Origin: Panonychus citri
Lineage: Eukaryota; Arthropoda; Arachnida; Trombidiformes; Tetranychidae
Direction of reading: 5' to 3'
NCBI RefSeq assembly: GCF_014898815.1
Contig: NW_026515513.1
Location: 248,001 to 312,000 of the forward strand
Length of the DNA stretch: 64,000 bases
Shown here: piece by piece, positions 35,036 to 45,391 of the stretch
Layout of the letters: every line of letters begins with the position of its first letter
How positions within the stretch are numbered: the stretch's first letter is position 1
Program-made: the position numbers and the translations under genes
Notes under the pieces: generated by a model
What the model was told of the DNA's origin: nothing
What the model saw: the letters and a program-made list of their open reading frames with translations, nothing else
Databases searched by the model: none

Positions 35036-36748
35036 ATGGATAAAAACTCTCAGTCAACCCCAACACCTATTAGTGTTTCTCAAGAGCCCCGACCTTCAAC
35101 TTCAACTCAACGTAAGCCTTTGGCTTTTTATCGCTCCTTAGTAGAGGAAGATTCTGATTTCGATACTGATACTGAACGTTCACCTGTGCTCCATCTTGGT
35201 CGACCTGGTACTCCACCACCTCACAAGGATTGGCCTTGTTACTCTCTTGACTCTCAAACACATAGTGTTAATATCGACCGAAATTCATCATCAGTTACTG
35301 ATCAAAAACTCACTCATCTCAAGAACTTTCCTCCATTGAAGACAATTCGTTTTCCTTCACCTGAAATTTATCCATCACCATCTCTAAAGAGATCATTATC
35401 AATTGAATCGTTGAATCTGATCGATCTAAAAAGACGAAAAATGAACCCAAAGGAACCTGAACATGGTAAAGGTAAAGTTGATTTTCAATCTCCTTCTGAT
35501 TTGTCTCAACCTTCTACTTCGAAAAAATTTCCTAAAAGATACTTGGGACCAAATGATTACTGTTTCGAAGAAAATGAATACCCTGTTCCTCTTCCTACCT
35601 CAGATCCACCAGAACATTTTTCTCTTGAAAATTTTAAAAGAATCCAACAACTTGTTAAGATTAAATCAGAAGGATTTAAAGTCATTTATTCTAAATATGA
35701 GAAAATGATTAGGGAAAAATTGTATCTCAATCTCTATCAAGATAAATCGATCTTTTCAATTCCTCTTCCTAAAATTCCTAAAGGAATATCTAAAAGCTCA
35801 GTCATTCATGAGACTCTAACTGATTTTATACATGAAATCAGATGCTTCTTTTGTGAACAGATAGCGTTGATTCCTAAGGAATGTAATTTTTGTCGCAATT
35901 GGTACTGTTCTGATTGTATCAAGTTTACTCAGGAATTGATTAAGATTCTCCAACTAACCCCGATGTTACAATGTGACAAATTCATCTGTTTGTTTCCGAA
36001 TTGTATTAAACAATTTGCTCTCATTGATGATTATCCAACCTTCAGTGAAGTTCCCCATTCTCAAACTTACATTAACTATCGTAATTGTAAGTTTATTTGT
36101 CGTTACACTTTATGTCTCAAGCATTTCAGTTCAAATCTTCTTTATCCTCATGAAACTCAGTGTAGATTAGGATTATTCCGACAAGAGATTGACATCGATT
36201 CAATCGAAATTTTCAGAAAAGGTAATTCCATGAAAGCTTTAGTCGCCTCGAACCCTAAAAGGTTAATGAGTTATATTCCTGCTCATATCAAGTGTACACC
36301 GAAGCCTCAGATTACCTACTCATCTCACATGTTCGATGCTTCTCAGAAATTTGAACTTTTTGCGTGCCTTCTTCATAATAGAGAAGAAAATCCTGAGGAT
36401 AAGTTATTATCACCCGCTCTCATTCGATCCCAAACTAACCTTCGACTTGGTTTTTGGACTACTTATGCCAAAACCAAAGATCCCACTCAACCTTTAAGTG
36501 AAGAAGAAGAGTTTACTCAAGCCTTAGGCTTCCCACCGATCCACAAATATGATCCCGCTCCCTCTCGACCCCGAACCACTAAATGGTCAAAAGTTCCAAA
36601 GTATCTTCTCGATGATAGTGAAGAATGGTTGAGATTATCTCAAGGTAGATATGAATTCAACCGACCTCTCAGCTCACTATCGACATCCCATGATACTGGT
36701 GGTCGAATCAATCCATTTATTAAAATTAATCCTCTCACGTCTAAGTGA
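35036..36748 (+). CDS. Element ORF3, part a: disordered N-terminus and cysteine cluster
   Basis: The ATG at 35036 (MDKNSQSTPTPIS) opens 570 codons in the same strand after pol; the frame is open upstream to 34850. A Ser/Pro-rich first 200 residues are followed by a Cys-rich block: CFFCEQIALIPKECNFCRNW, YCSDCIKF, CDKFICLFPNC and CKFICRYTLCLKHF. Its CX2C pairs recall RING or other treble-clef zinc domains, with an unusual third and fourth ligand pattern. There is no signal peptide or strong membrane anchor in the ATG-initiated protein, so it does not look like an envelope protein. I do not know a described homologue. Confidence 0.7.
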   Translation: MDKNSQSTPTPISVSQEPRPSTSTQRKPLAFYRSLVEEDSDFDTDTERSPVLHLGRPGTPPPHKDWPCYSLDSQTHSVNIDRNSSSVTDQKLTHLKNFPPLKTIRFPSPEIYPSPSLKRSLSIESLNLIDLKRRKMNPKEPEHGKGKVDFQSPSDLSQPSTSKKFPKRYLGPNDYCFEENEYPVPLPTSDPPEHFSLENFKRIQQLVKIKSEGFKVIYSKYEKMIREKLYLNLYQDKSIFSIPLPKIPKGISKSSVIHETLTDFIHEIRCFFCEQIALIPKECNFCRNWYCSDCIKFTQELIKILQLTPMLQCDKFICLFPNCIKQFALIDDYPTFSEVPHSQTYINYRNCKFICRYTLCLKHFSSNLLYPHETQCRLGLFRQEIDIDSIEIFRKGNSMKALVASNPKRLMSYIPAHIKCTPKPQITYSSHMFDASQKFELFACLLHNREENPEDKLLSPALIRSQTNLRLGFWTTYAKTKDPTQPLSEEEEFTQALGFPPIHKYDPAPSRPRTTKWSKVPKYLLDDSEEWLRLSQGRYEFNRPLSSLSTSHDTGGRINPFIKINPLTSK

Positions 36749-36781
36749 TGAAGAACAAGAAAATGTTCGACAATCAATTAA

Positions 36782-37530
36782 TTGGTTTCAATTTCATTGA
36801 GAAATTTCTCTGAAACCGAAGTTACTCCAACAACCACTGACCCCCAAAAGCTCATTCAAAGAGCTAATAGACGAAATAAAGCCACCAATATATTCAACCA
36901 TATTACATATTTTGAGATCGAAGATCTTAAATTCAAACATCAACAATTGATTAAGGATAATATGGACGATAATCTTGATAAATTAAATGTCTACTCAATA
37001 CATGCCGCTTATGTTAGAAATCGAAGATCTAATTCATCCGGTGAAATCGTTTTCGCCCCACATCCAGTATGGATTGTGATTATCGATGGAAATTGTGAAA
37101 TCGTATATGAAACTCTTATCCATTATGTTTCAGTCGATTACATGGACACCAAATATCACGGACTTCGTATCGAAGATATTAAATTTGGTAAAAATCTTGG
37201 ATCTGTTAGAGATCAAGTGATCACTTATTTGGCCTCAGCCAAGTGTATCGTTGGTGCTGGTCTTTGACATTGTTTCAATCACTCAATTTGCCTCAGTCGA
37301 AATTGATATTTTAAGACCAAAGTTAGAGACCATTCATTTCTCTTCTCACCACAGATCATCTCTGCCTCTCCCTGATTTCATTCTTGATTTTTTGGTTACA
37401 CTATTTCATCCAGACCACATTCTCCCGCTGTTGAAGCTCTGACAAGATACATGGATTCTGGCAAGAAATTGAATCGAAAGTCGCTGAAACTGGTCAAGGA
37501 ATACACAATCAAGCTCTGAACATTATCTTA
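36782..37530 (+). pseudogene. Element ORF3, part b: degenerate REXO/DEDDh exonuclease-like domain
   Basis: A +1 frame from part a (…LSDEEQENVRQSINWFQF near 36745) leads into this frame. Segments align in order with the RNA exonuclease fold: VWIVIIDGNCEIVYETLI (compare VSIVDEHYNLVLDTLV in the REXO5-like host gene), VDYMDTKYHGLRIEDI, AKCIVGAGL then, after a 1-nt frame change at 37262, FDIVSI, and finally HPDHI...AVEALTRYM near 37410-37470, which resembles the Exo III HSSVEDARATM. The Exo I Asp/Glu pair appears as His/Ala (VYSIHAAYV), so catalysis is unlikely. Homology is inferred by eye. Confidence 0.55.
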
Positions 37531-38256
37531 GAAACTCAAAAGTTTCTCATCTTCATCAAATTTACTCTAATCTCGTCGCCTCTAAAAAGGCTAATTGGCC
37601 ACCAAACTGGTCATATTTTCATCATCATGAGACAATTCCAAGTTATGATCAATTTTCATGTGTCTCTCCATCCTCATCATCAACCACATCACCATCACCA
37701 TCACCATCATCAACCAAAAATACTCATTCCTCTTCAAAAGGAACCATCAGCTCACCAAATCAAAACCCTAATTCAATCAAAGAATCATCTACTAATGATT
37801 CATCCATTTTATCGATGCTACTAATTCTACCATCAACTGTTCGTTTCATTATCGATGGTAATCCTGATCCAAATTTACCTGATCCTCTAATTCCTGAACA
37901 ATCATCTTCCCAAAGATCATCAAACTTCACTCTGAACACCCGATCGGACGAAAATCTCAGAGATGAACTTATTCCAAGATGAACTTCTATCTACAACTTC
38001 TAACCCACCATCTAATCCCAATAATTCATCTGAACCATTTAATTCAACCCAAGAATTACTATCAACCCAGGAATCCAGGCAATCATTTGAATCTAGAGAT
38101 TCATCCCGTCCCTCTGATGCTAATTCCGAAATTCCATCATCTCAAATTGTAGAGATTTATTTTACCCTGTAGGACAGAATAATCGTTCAACAAAGTCCAC
38201 CAGGAAGGATTCAAAATGCCGTCTTAATGAGGGTACTCCATTTTAACCGTGGAGAC
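37531..38256 (+). other. Ser/Pro-rich tail of ORF3 and pre-LTR spacer
   Basis: One frame from about 37620 reads Ser/Thr/Pro-rich (SSSTTSPSPSPSSTKN) and ends near 37980. A short Ser/Asn-rich frame (37963-38172) follows. A His-rich frame over the same bases is a shadow. The GTGGAGAC just before the 3' LTR is a weak candidate polypurine tract. Confidence 0.45.
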
Positions 38257-39182
38257 TGAAGGGTAGAAAAATCGGAAACCCAATTAACCCTCATATTTGA
38301 ATCACTCAGTGATTTGTTTCCCTCCATTTTTCTTATTTTCAATTCATTAACTTTTCTAAAGCTCATGCAACTTAATTATGCTTATTCTTGTTTTCGATTT
38401 ATCTTTAATTTTCATTTACCTGAACTTTGTAAACCTTTCCTTTATTATATCTTAGATATGTAATTGATCATTGAATGATTTCTAAGTTCTAACCAGAACA
38501 ATTAACTGATTCAATTGTCATTTTACATCTAAAGATGTCTCTTTAAGTTACCAAAATCTTGGTCAATAAGGAAAGAGAATCATTTTCTGTCTATTTTCCT
38601 CTTTCTTCTTTCTTTATTGTTAACGCTTTTCAAGCCTAAGAGATTAACAATGGTGAACACTTAGTGTTATCTTCAACCTTAACAATATTGTTAACTATAA
38701 ATGGTAAAGATGACAAACTCATCATCTCTTTGGATTAGTATTAACACTATTATGTTATTCCCAATTTGATTAATCAAGTTTAATCTCACTTTAAGTTTTC
38801 CCTGTTTTATTTCTAAGAAATCTTAATGTTTACCATTGTAACTCTTCAGTTCTAATTCTACTTTCAAAGTAATCACATTAGTGCTCTTCTTGTTACCTTG
38901 TGTTCTCATTTTCAATTCTGTTCAATTTCAATAAAACCTAATAGTTTAACTATTTCCGTGTTCCTCACATTTCAACTATTCACAATTCTCATCACTTAGT
39001 GATCTCTAATTACTTATTAATAGAGTAATTAATCCCCGAAGAAGAAGATCCTGAAAGAATCTTGGTTTCTGTAGTGAGCAGATTAATCTCCTGAACTCTT
39101 ATGTTTATATCTTTTAAAGATATCGCTCCTTAGTTTATTTTGGTTCTTCCATTTTGAATTGAAATAAATTTCTCTCCTCACA
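38257..39182 (+). repeat. 3' LTR (926 bp)
   Basis: Matches the 5' LTR along its length, ending CTCACA next to the target duplication AAAT at 39183-39186. Confidence 0.93.
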
Positions 39183-39290
39183 AAATCTGATAGGAAAAAA
39201 TTAGCTCAAGAATTAGGATTAAAAGATGCTCAGATAAAATTAATTGTTCCATTCTGCCTTTTGGATTGTCTTTCCTCGTCAATTTATCAA
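39183..39290 (+). pseudogene. DBX-type homeobox relic, left copy (part after the LTR insertion)
   Basis: After the AAAT duplication the frame reads RKKLAQELGLKDAQIK, the helix-2/turn region of a DBX-like homeodomain (family form RKKLAAKLGLKDSQVKIW). The expected WFQNRR of helix 3 is absent; the sequence goes to unrelated residues. Confidence 0.7.
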
Positions 39291-39457
39291 TTAATCATGA
39301 TAAAAACAAGTTTCAAGTTGAAGTCATTATTCAAGTGAATCTTAATCAGCTGTTAGAATAAGGAAATCATTCACTATAGTACAGAATTTGTTGTATTTTT
39401 TTGTTTTTAATTAATTAGTTTTCCAATTTTGTCAATTGATTTAAATCTCTGGCTTAA

Positions 39458-39995
39458 ATGGCTTTAAAAAATATCAAAGTAATCGAATTAGCTGGTTTAG
39501 CTCCAGCTCCTTTTGTGGGTTAATTTTAAGTGATTTTGGAGCTGAAGTTATTAAAGTTGATAAAAGTTAGTTGACAATAAATTGGTAACTGATTTAGCGA
39601 TTTAATCAATTTTGTTGATTTCTTTTGCAAGATCGGAGGAGATCCGTTGAAGTGTTTACTAAGTCGAGGCAAAAAAGGCCTTGAAATTGACCTGAAACGT
39701 TCGGAAGGGATCAAATTGATGGAGAAACTTTGTTCCAAGGCTGATGTTTTGATCGAACCTTACAGACCTGGGGTCACAATTTAGTCACAATAAGGAAGCG
39801 AAATCATTTCTTTCCGATGGGTCACCGATTCCAGCACCAAGATTTAATCGTACTACAGCTAATCCAGTTTTAGTCGAAAGACAAATAGATAATCTTCGTG
39901 ATTTCCTCGTTGATCATCAACTTGAAAACACAGAAATCGACTATTTAATCAAGAACAATATTGTTGCTCTTCCTCTGACCAACTCGAAACTCTAA
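39458..39995 (+). pseudogene. AMACR: AMACR-like pseudogene with large internal deletion
   Basis: The first exon MALKNIKVIELAGLAPAPF is followed by a one-base loss that breaks the frame (CCTTTTGTGGG versus CCTTTTTGTGGG at 60653). The donor GATAAGGTAAGT has become GATAAAAGTTAG. Exon 2 starts normally, but CCTGGGGTCA is joined directly to CAATTTAGTCACAA, removing about 670 bp that are present at 60927-61597. GTCA is found at both edges, so the deletion used microhomology. The C-terminal codons after that are almost identical to the right copy. The gene is not functional. Confidence 0.9.
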
Positions 39996-40148
39996 TCAAA
40001 TAACCCAATTAATTCAAGTCTATTTTCTCAAAATATAAAAATTAATCAATTATTAATCGTCAATAATTAGCTTGAAGTTTAATTTTCAGGTAAAATATGT
40101 TATTGAATCAAATTATTATTCAATACAAGAGAATTGTGATACAACAAT

Positions 40149-41715
40149 TTATTGATTAAAATTGTTAACTTTATTGTTAACGTTTATACGTTTAAATGAG
40201 TTTCGAAACTTTTTATGAAGTTCGTTATTTTCCAAATCTGGGCAACTAAGTTGATGAAAAAAATTGATGCTTAAATTTTTTAATCTGCAAAATGTTTTGA
40301 TTCGATCATCCTTAATTGGCGAATCATTGAAGCTATCAGAAAACACCAATACTGATAAATGAGGGAGTAGTTCGACAATTTTAGTTAATTGTGATTCCGT
40401 TAAGGTTCCATCGATTCTAAGATATCGAACATTAGGAAATTTTTCCACAATTGGAATTATATCGTATCCATACTAGAATAAAAATAAAAGAAAATTTTAA
40501 TATTCAAAATAAAGTTATGATCGATATCAGTGACTTACCGAACAACCAGGATTGATGTATAATCCTTGTAAATTGTGGTTTTTAATGTCACTATTTATTT
40601 GGATTATTTCGGTGCCAAGAGGAAGAATCAGAGTGAGATTTCGTAAATTTGGACAAAAGTCTAGAATTCGAGTGATAAAACATAGCCTCGTACAATTATA
40701 GATATAGAGAGATTCGAGCTTCTCGAAAATTGGTCCATTGTAGTTGGAAATACGATCTAAAAAAGGGATAAAAAAATCTCGAACTGAACAAACATCAAGA
40801 GATGAAGCAAAAACTTACTTAAATGTTCACTATTTCTACTATCGATGAAAAGTAGTTCAATATTGGTCATGGAATCGGCGAAATTCAAAACATGGGACAA
40901 ATCTATCGTTAAATCTAGACGATTACCAAGACTTTTCAATTTGTTGTGATTACCATAAGCTTGAAAATAATTTTCCACTAGAAGATTAACATTCGTTGTT
41001 AAATGTTCGATATTTTCCAAATAGGGTATTATGAATTGAGACAAATTCTCAATGATTGGACATGAATGCGAAAAAATTTGATCATCAATTGTGAAGATCA
41101 GTTGAGTGATTGGATTTCCAGTGGCAAGTAAATTCGCTAATGCTGAGCATAAGCATTGTTCGTCATAATTATGAAAATTAAAGAATTTAATTTTCTTTCA
41201 TAAAACAGAAATTGAATCAATTAATTGGGATTAAATTTTCTAGTCTTTTTCATACCTTAACATTTGGCAGAAATTGAGAGAGTTTAATACTCTCAAGAAG
41301 CACGAGGTCATTAGTGAGAATACATTTACCAAACAATTTAGGCTTGACAGGAAACATTTCTAGCGAGAAAGTAGCAATATCTAAATTTAGAAAAATAAAA
41401 ACAGACCGTCATAAAAATCAACGATCAACAAGAAAAACAAAGAAAATGAATCATCAGTTATCGTTTAACTTACATTTCAAGTAGATAACTTTGCGTAGTC
41501 TTATTTGAACTAAATCTCTCCATCGTTTACACACTAATTATCCATAGATCAAGAAGAAACAATTAAAATTAATTAGCAAATTAACTGTAACCACGAGATA
41601 AACAATAAAAAATTACTTTTTTCTTACCTTTTGTTAACTTCGGAAACGAACCAAGATCAGAAAATTGGTCAAAAATCACAAGTAAACAATCATCAGGTAA
41701 ATCATTTAGATTCAT
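40149..41715 (-). CDS. F-box/LRR protein, left copy, 6 exons
   Basis: Complement of 40149..40472, 40539..40756, 40819..41194, 41256..41380, 41474..41533 and 41628..41715 totals 1191 nt, giving 396 aa with every phase closing. The N-terminus MNLNDLPDDCLLVIFDQF ... VCKRWRDLV is an F-box that in the family binds Skp1. The rest is Leu-rich with irregular repeats (FPNVRYLRIDG, LPHLSVLVF, CPNLRNLTLIL) expected to recognise substrates of an SCF ubiquitin ligase. The right copy (61983-63568) has the same exon lengths except the last. Such F-box/LRR genes form expanded families in mites. Both copies are intact. Confidence 0.85.
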
Positions 41716-41833
41716 ATTAATCTTCTAACTATCCTGAGCTCTTTAGATTAAAATGCCATCCATAAAATTAAAAGGGAAAACAAAATGACCGAGATAATTG
41801 TTGTCAACAAGTTGTTGATGATTAAGAGCAAAG

Positions 41834-41953
41834 GGTAAGGCTCAAGATATGTCCGTAAGCTCAACATTCACACTTTAAGCCGATTTTTTTTCGGCTTAGA
41901 CTGGTGACTTTTTAAGAAAATAAAATTTAATTTAAATTAATTTGGTTAATTAA
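41834..41953 (+). repeat. Merlin left terminal inverted repeat
   Basis: Matches the reverse complement of 43468-43587. It contains an inner palindrome AAGCCGATTTTTTTTCGGCTT-like (about 41877-41898). Confidence 0.95.
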
Positions 41954-42078
41954 TCTTTTAATTGATCAATTAATAAATAGATGACACTTTCTGGTCAAAA
42001 AAGGCGCAAATTAGAGCACATTTACATTATTATTTTTTAAATAATTAAATAAACAATAAATTAAACTCTTTAATTAAA

Positions 42079-43450
42079 ATGGTTTCAACTAAATTAAATT
42101 TTGTTAATTTTGATCAATTAATTACTTCCCCTGATGATGAAGTTCCTGGGCTTAATTATGCCATTGATTCTGGATTAATTCCTGACAAATTACCTAAAAA
42201 CTGTGTTAAGAGTGATTGTGATGGTGTAATGGTATTAGCCAAAATAAAAAGATCGAAACTTGGTAAGGGTTTCATATGTAAAAAGTGTCGATTACAATCA
42301 AACTGGACCAAAGGAACAATTTTTGAAAAATCGAAATTGACCATTTTGATGTTGTTGAAGGTCATATTTTGTTGGTGTTCAAACAAATCGCTTATGATGA
42401 CCGCACTCGACTTAGGCCTCTCCGAGCAAACGATTTCTCTTCACTTCAGCTTATTAAGACAAGTGAGTTTTTCATGATTAGAACAATTTTTTATTAATAT
42501 TGACAATTTATTTTTTTCTATTAAATATTCTGAATAAGCAAGAAAAATGCAATTGATTAATATATTAAACTTAAATATTGGTTGAGTATTCAAATTAACA
42601 CGAGAGAAAAAGTTTGCCACTTGTTTGATTTTTTCATTTTTTCGTAACTTTGACAAGATTAGACTTTTGATAAGAATACCGATTTTTCATATAATTTTTA
42701 TACATCATTCGAAAGTACTCAATTAGACGATTCGGGATCAGTTTTTAGTTTTTTTATACAATCAATAGTTTTCGAGAAATGACCTAAAATGTTTGGTCGA
42801 TTTTTTCGATAATCGAAAAAATTTCGATTAATCGAAAAGTTCGAACTTTTGATATTAATGATTTTAATTGTTCTTTTTATCAGATGTGTTTTAATATTAT
42901 GAACAAAAACGAAAAAATGATCGGAGGAATAGGAAAAGAGGTCGAATTGGATGAAACAATGGTTTATAAGCGAAAAAGTAATAAAGGTCGATTAACTAAG
43001 AATCAATCGGAACAAGTTTGGGTTTTTGGGGGCATAGAACGACAATCAAAAGTTGCATTTGCTGAAATTGTTCCAGACAGAAAGGAAACCACCTTATTAG
43101 AGGTTATTAAAAGGAAAATTTTGCCTGGAACTACAATTTACACGGATGGTTGGAAATCTTATATGAACCTCAATCATCACTATTATTTTCATGACTATGT
43201 AAACCATAGCAAGAATTTTTTAAATCCTCTCGACAAAAATGTACATACTCAAACGATCGAACGAACTTGGCGATCTTTAAAAGATCAGATTCCTTCATCG
43301 TCGAATGGCCCACATCGAGATGATCATCTAACTGAATTTTTATACAAGAAAAAGTTCCATAGTCGTAAACAGCCTACCCTCAATTTTGAAATAACCTTAC
43401 AACATTTAAAAAATGATCCATTTTCTATGAATACAGTTGATGATTATTAA
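42079..43450 (+). CDS. Merlin transposase (DDE, ISXO2/IS1595-like), 2 exons
   Basis: Exons 42079..42462 and 42884..43450 total 951 nt, giving 316 aa; the join is LLRQ/MCFN in phase zero. The N-terminal zinc-binding part has CVKSDCDG and CKKC. The DDE core shows VELDETMVYKRK (D), IYTDGWKSY (D) and TIERTWRSLK (E), and GGIGKEVELDE typical of Merlin. It cuts and pastes the element through its inverted repeats. The intron is 421 bp with GTGAGT and TTTTTATCAG. Confidence 0.93.
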
Positions 43451-43467
43451 AGTGCCTTTTTTATTAG

Positions 43468-43587
43468 TTAATTAACCAAATTAATTTAAATTAAATTTTA
43501 TTTTCTTAAAAAGTCACCAGTCTAAGCCGAAAAAAAATCGGCTTAAAGTGTGAATGTTGAGCTTACGGACATATCTTGAGCCTTACC
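43468..43587 (-). repeat. Merlin right terminal inverted repeat
   Basis: Reverse complement of 41834-41953. Confidence 0.95.
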
Positions 43588-43739
43588 GAGCAAAGAGTAT
43601 TATAAGAAGAGAGAGCGATCAACAGCAAAAAGAGCTGTTTGGGGATAAATCTCACGCGAGTCGCTACTGTCGTTTTTCTCTTTCTTTTTCCCTTTCTTTT
43701 CGTCAACTAAATTGTGTAAAGTTTTCTGAATGATTTTAA

Positions 43740-43809
43740 GGCCATTTTCAACGAGATTTTAATTGAGCTTGAATTTAACATTAGACCAAAATCTCGTTGA
43801 AAAATGGCC
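43740..43809. repeat. Inverted repeat able to form a hairpin
   Basis: GGCCATTTTCAACGAGATTTT at 43740-43760 is repeated in reverse complement at 43788-43809 with a single extra T, separated by 27 bp. It ends a few bases before the Copia LTR. It could be a solo remnant of a small inverted-repeat element. Confidence 0.75.
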
Positions 43810-43817
43810 TCAAAAAC

Positions 43818-44118
43818 TGTTAGAGTTTAGAACGAATCTTACTAGAATTGGAAATAACTTTATTTAGATGTGTAAGATGGTAGCAAAACAGTACAAAGGT
43901 AATATAAAGGGTGAGGGTTAACTTTGATGTAGAGAGTGAACTTGTTAAGTGACTTACTTGTATATTGTCTACACAGACTTTATATACAAAAGAAAAAGGT
44001 TACCTTGGTCAAGGTGAATTCACCTTGACGACGAAGAGGGGAATCAACTAATTAATTATAACGATGTACTGATGTACGATGAGGGTTGACGTTACATTAG
44101 AATCTTCTAGATCTAACA
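43818..44118 (-). repeat. Copia-type LTR (301 bp), minus orientation
   Basis: On the minus strand it begins TGTTAGATCTAGAAG and ends CTAAACTCTAACA, with terminal TGTTAGA/TCTAACA inverted ends. It follows directly after the end of a Copia pol frame and a purine-rich GGGACGG, which makes it a 3' LTR. It contains a TATATAAAG-like promoter and an AATAAAG signal. Confidence 0.75.
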
Positions 44119-44125
44119 CCGTCCC

Positions 44126-44275
44126 TTAACGTAAACCTAATTCTCTTGTAAACCTTTCAAGCTTTGTACGTCCGAGGGCTTTCGTTAAAACGTCAGCTAT
44201 CATAGCGTCAGTGCTAAGATGTGAAACTTGGACGTTTCCTTCCTCGACCTGTTTACGTACATTATGTACTCTTAT
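44126..44275 (-). pseudogene. C-terminal end of Copia pol
   Basis: Minus-strand translation reads VRKQVEEGNVQVSHLSTDA, IADVLTKALGRTKLERF and a stop 8 bp before the LTR. This is the standard end of Copia RNase H. The upstream part of the protein is not here; a matching piece lies at 58957-59436. Confidence 0.8.
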
Positions 44276-44349
44276 AGTCCTATAAATAAGATCTACGAAG
44301 AGGAGATAAACAACAAGATATACAATATCGTTGATATCAATGGGGTTTT

Positions 44350-44351
<2 letters not shown>

Positions 44352-44384
<33 letters not shown>

Positions 44385-44765
44385 GTTGTTACGATACTTC
44401 TCTAAATGATCAAGTTTGAAATTTTTCCAGCACAATCTGACTCTAAGTTTTACCTCATAGTCTAGATTGACCAGTCCGAAGTCCTCACTAAATCATTCAA
44501 TCGGTAGTAGCGGGCGGTGTGTAAAGGGCAGGACGTAATCAACGCAAGCTAATGACTCACGCTTACTGGGAATTCCTCGTTCATGGGCAATATTAATGCC
44601 CAATCCCCATCACGAAATGGGTTCATTACCCACCTTTCGAGCAGGAAACATTTTACACGGTGACCACTTCAGTAGCACGCGTGCGGCCCCGGACAACTAA
44701 GGGAATCACAGACCTGTTATTGCTCTGTTTCGTGAGGCTTAAGGCGCCCCTTGTCCCTCTAAGAA
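44352..44765 (-). rRNA. Antisense fragment of the 3' end of 18S rRNA (copy A)
   Basis: The plus strand begins TTAATGATCCTTCCGCAGG, the reverse complement of the universal 18S 3' terminus. It continues through TCATTCAATCGGTAGTAGCG, GGGCGGTGTGT and AGACCTGTTATTGCTC, all in correct 18S order, for about 410 bp. Small deletions inside universal motifs (for example GCGGGCGG for GCGACGGGCGG) show it is not a functional rRNA gene, or that the assembly dropped bases. It is joined to Copia sequence on the left. Confidence 0.85.
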
Positions 44766-45070
44766 GTTTCCAACGTTAAAGAATCAAAATTTTAAAATAC
44801 TTACCAATAATTTAAAAATGATGATTAATTAGTTTTACAATCACAAATTTAACTATCAAAGAGAAAAATAACATAATAAAAAGAAGCAACAAAATATGTT
44901 GACTGGACAACATTTTGAACAAAATTAGAACTCTAACGTTTAAGCCGAAAATTAATATAATAAATTTTATTTATTAGCAGCATCAAGTGATTCACTACAA
45001 AACAAAGAACTAGAAAAGTAAACTTTAAAGTATTAGATTGAAATTATTCTTTAAGAAAACGAAAGAAAGT

Positions 45071-45391
45071 ATCAGATACACTTATTAAGCATCAAAAAAA
45101 AATCGATATAAACCTCATCAAAATTAAATTCACTTCGAGATAACGATAAATGTCTCTCATTAGTTTTGACACCTCTCAGCACCTTTACGATGTATTAATC
45201 CACAGGTTCTGCAATTTATAACGCATCTTTTACAATCTCGGATATGTTTCGGCTCCATACATAAGTGACATCGACGAACCAAATCACAATCATGTCCAAG
45301 ATTGAAGCGACTTTTACACAGATTACAGTTGTACAAGCCAAAATGGTTGAATAGAAAACATCCTTCTCGTCAAATGTTCCTTCATTTCTTC
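45071..45391 (-). pseudogene. Zinc-knuckle protein 1, copy A (broken)
   Basis: Counterpart of 50408-50728, but frame-shifted by small deletions (for example GTTTTGACACC versus GTTTCTGACACC). The same three Cys/His motifs can be read in pieces. Confidence 0.65.

Larger units (their letters stand above)
27863..39182 (+). mobile_element. Ty3/gypsy LTR retrotransposon with an extra 3' ORF
   Basis: Two direct LTRs (27863-28777 and 38257-39182) beginning TGAAGGG and ending CTCACA (TG...CA) bound an internal region with gag, protease, reverse transcriptase, RNase H, integrase in that order (Ty3/gypsy order) and a third coding region. A 4-bp target duplication AAAT flanks it at 27859-27862 and 39183-39186. 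The uninterrupted target is preserved in the paralogous segment near 60322-60345. The LTRs differ mainly by short indels with very few substitutions, which implies recent insertion. Several frameshifts in gag and pol mean this copy looks defective as written, or the assembly carries indels. Confidence 0.93.
41834..43587 (+). mobile_element. Merlin (IS1016-like) DNA transposon, 1754 bp
   Basis: Terminal inverted repeats of 120 bp (41834-41953 and 43468-43587) start GGTAAGGCTCAAGATATG and appear identical. An 8-bp target duplication GAGCAAAG lies at 41826-41833 and 43588-43595. Inside is one intact two-exon transposase. GG-starting ends and 8-9-bp duplications are features of Merlin. Perfect ends and an open frame suggest a recent and possibly active copy. 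It lies at the very end of the left duplicated host unit. Confidence 0.95.

Noticed and set aside
37627..37824. His-rich frame
   Set aside because: It is an out-of-frame reading of the Ser/Pro-rich ORF3 tail (TCA/CCA repeats).
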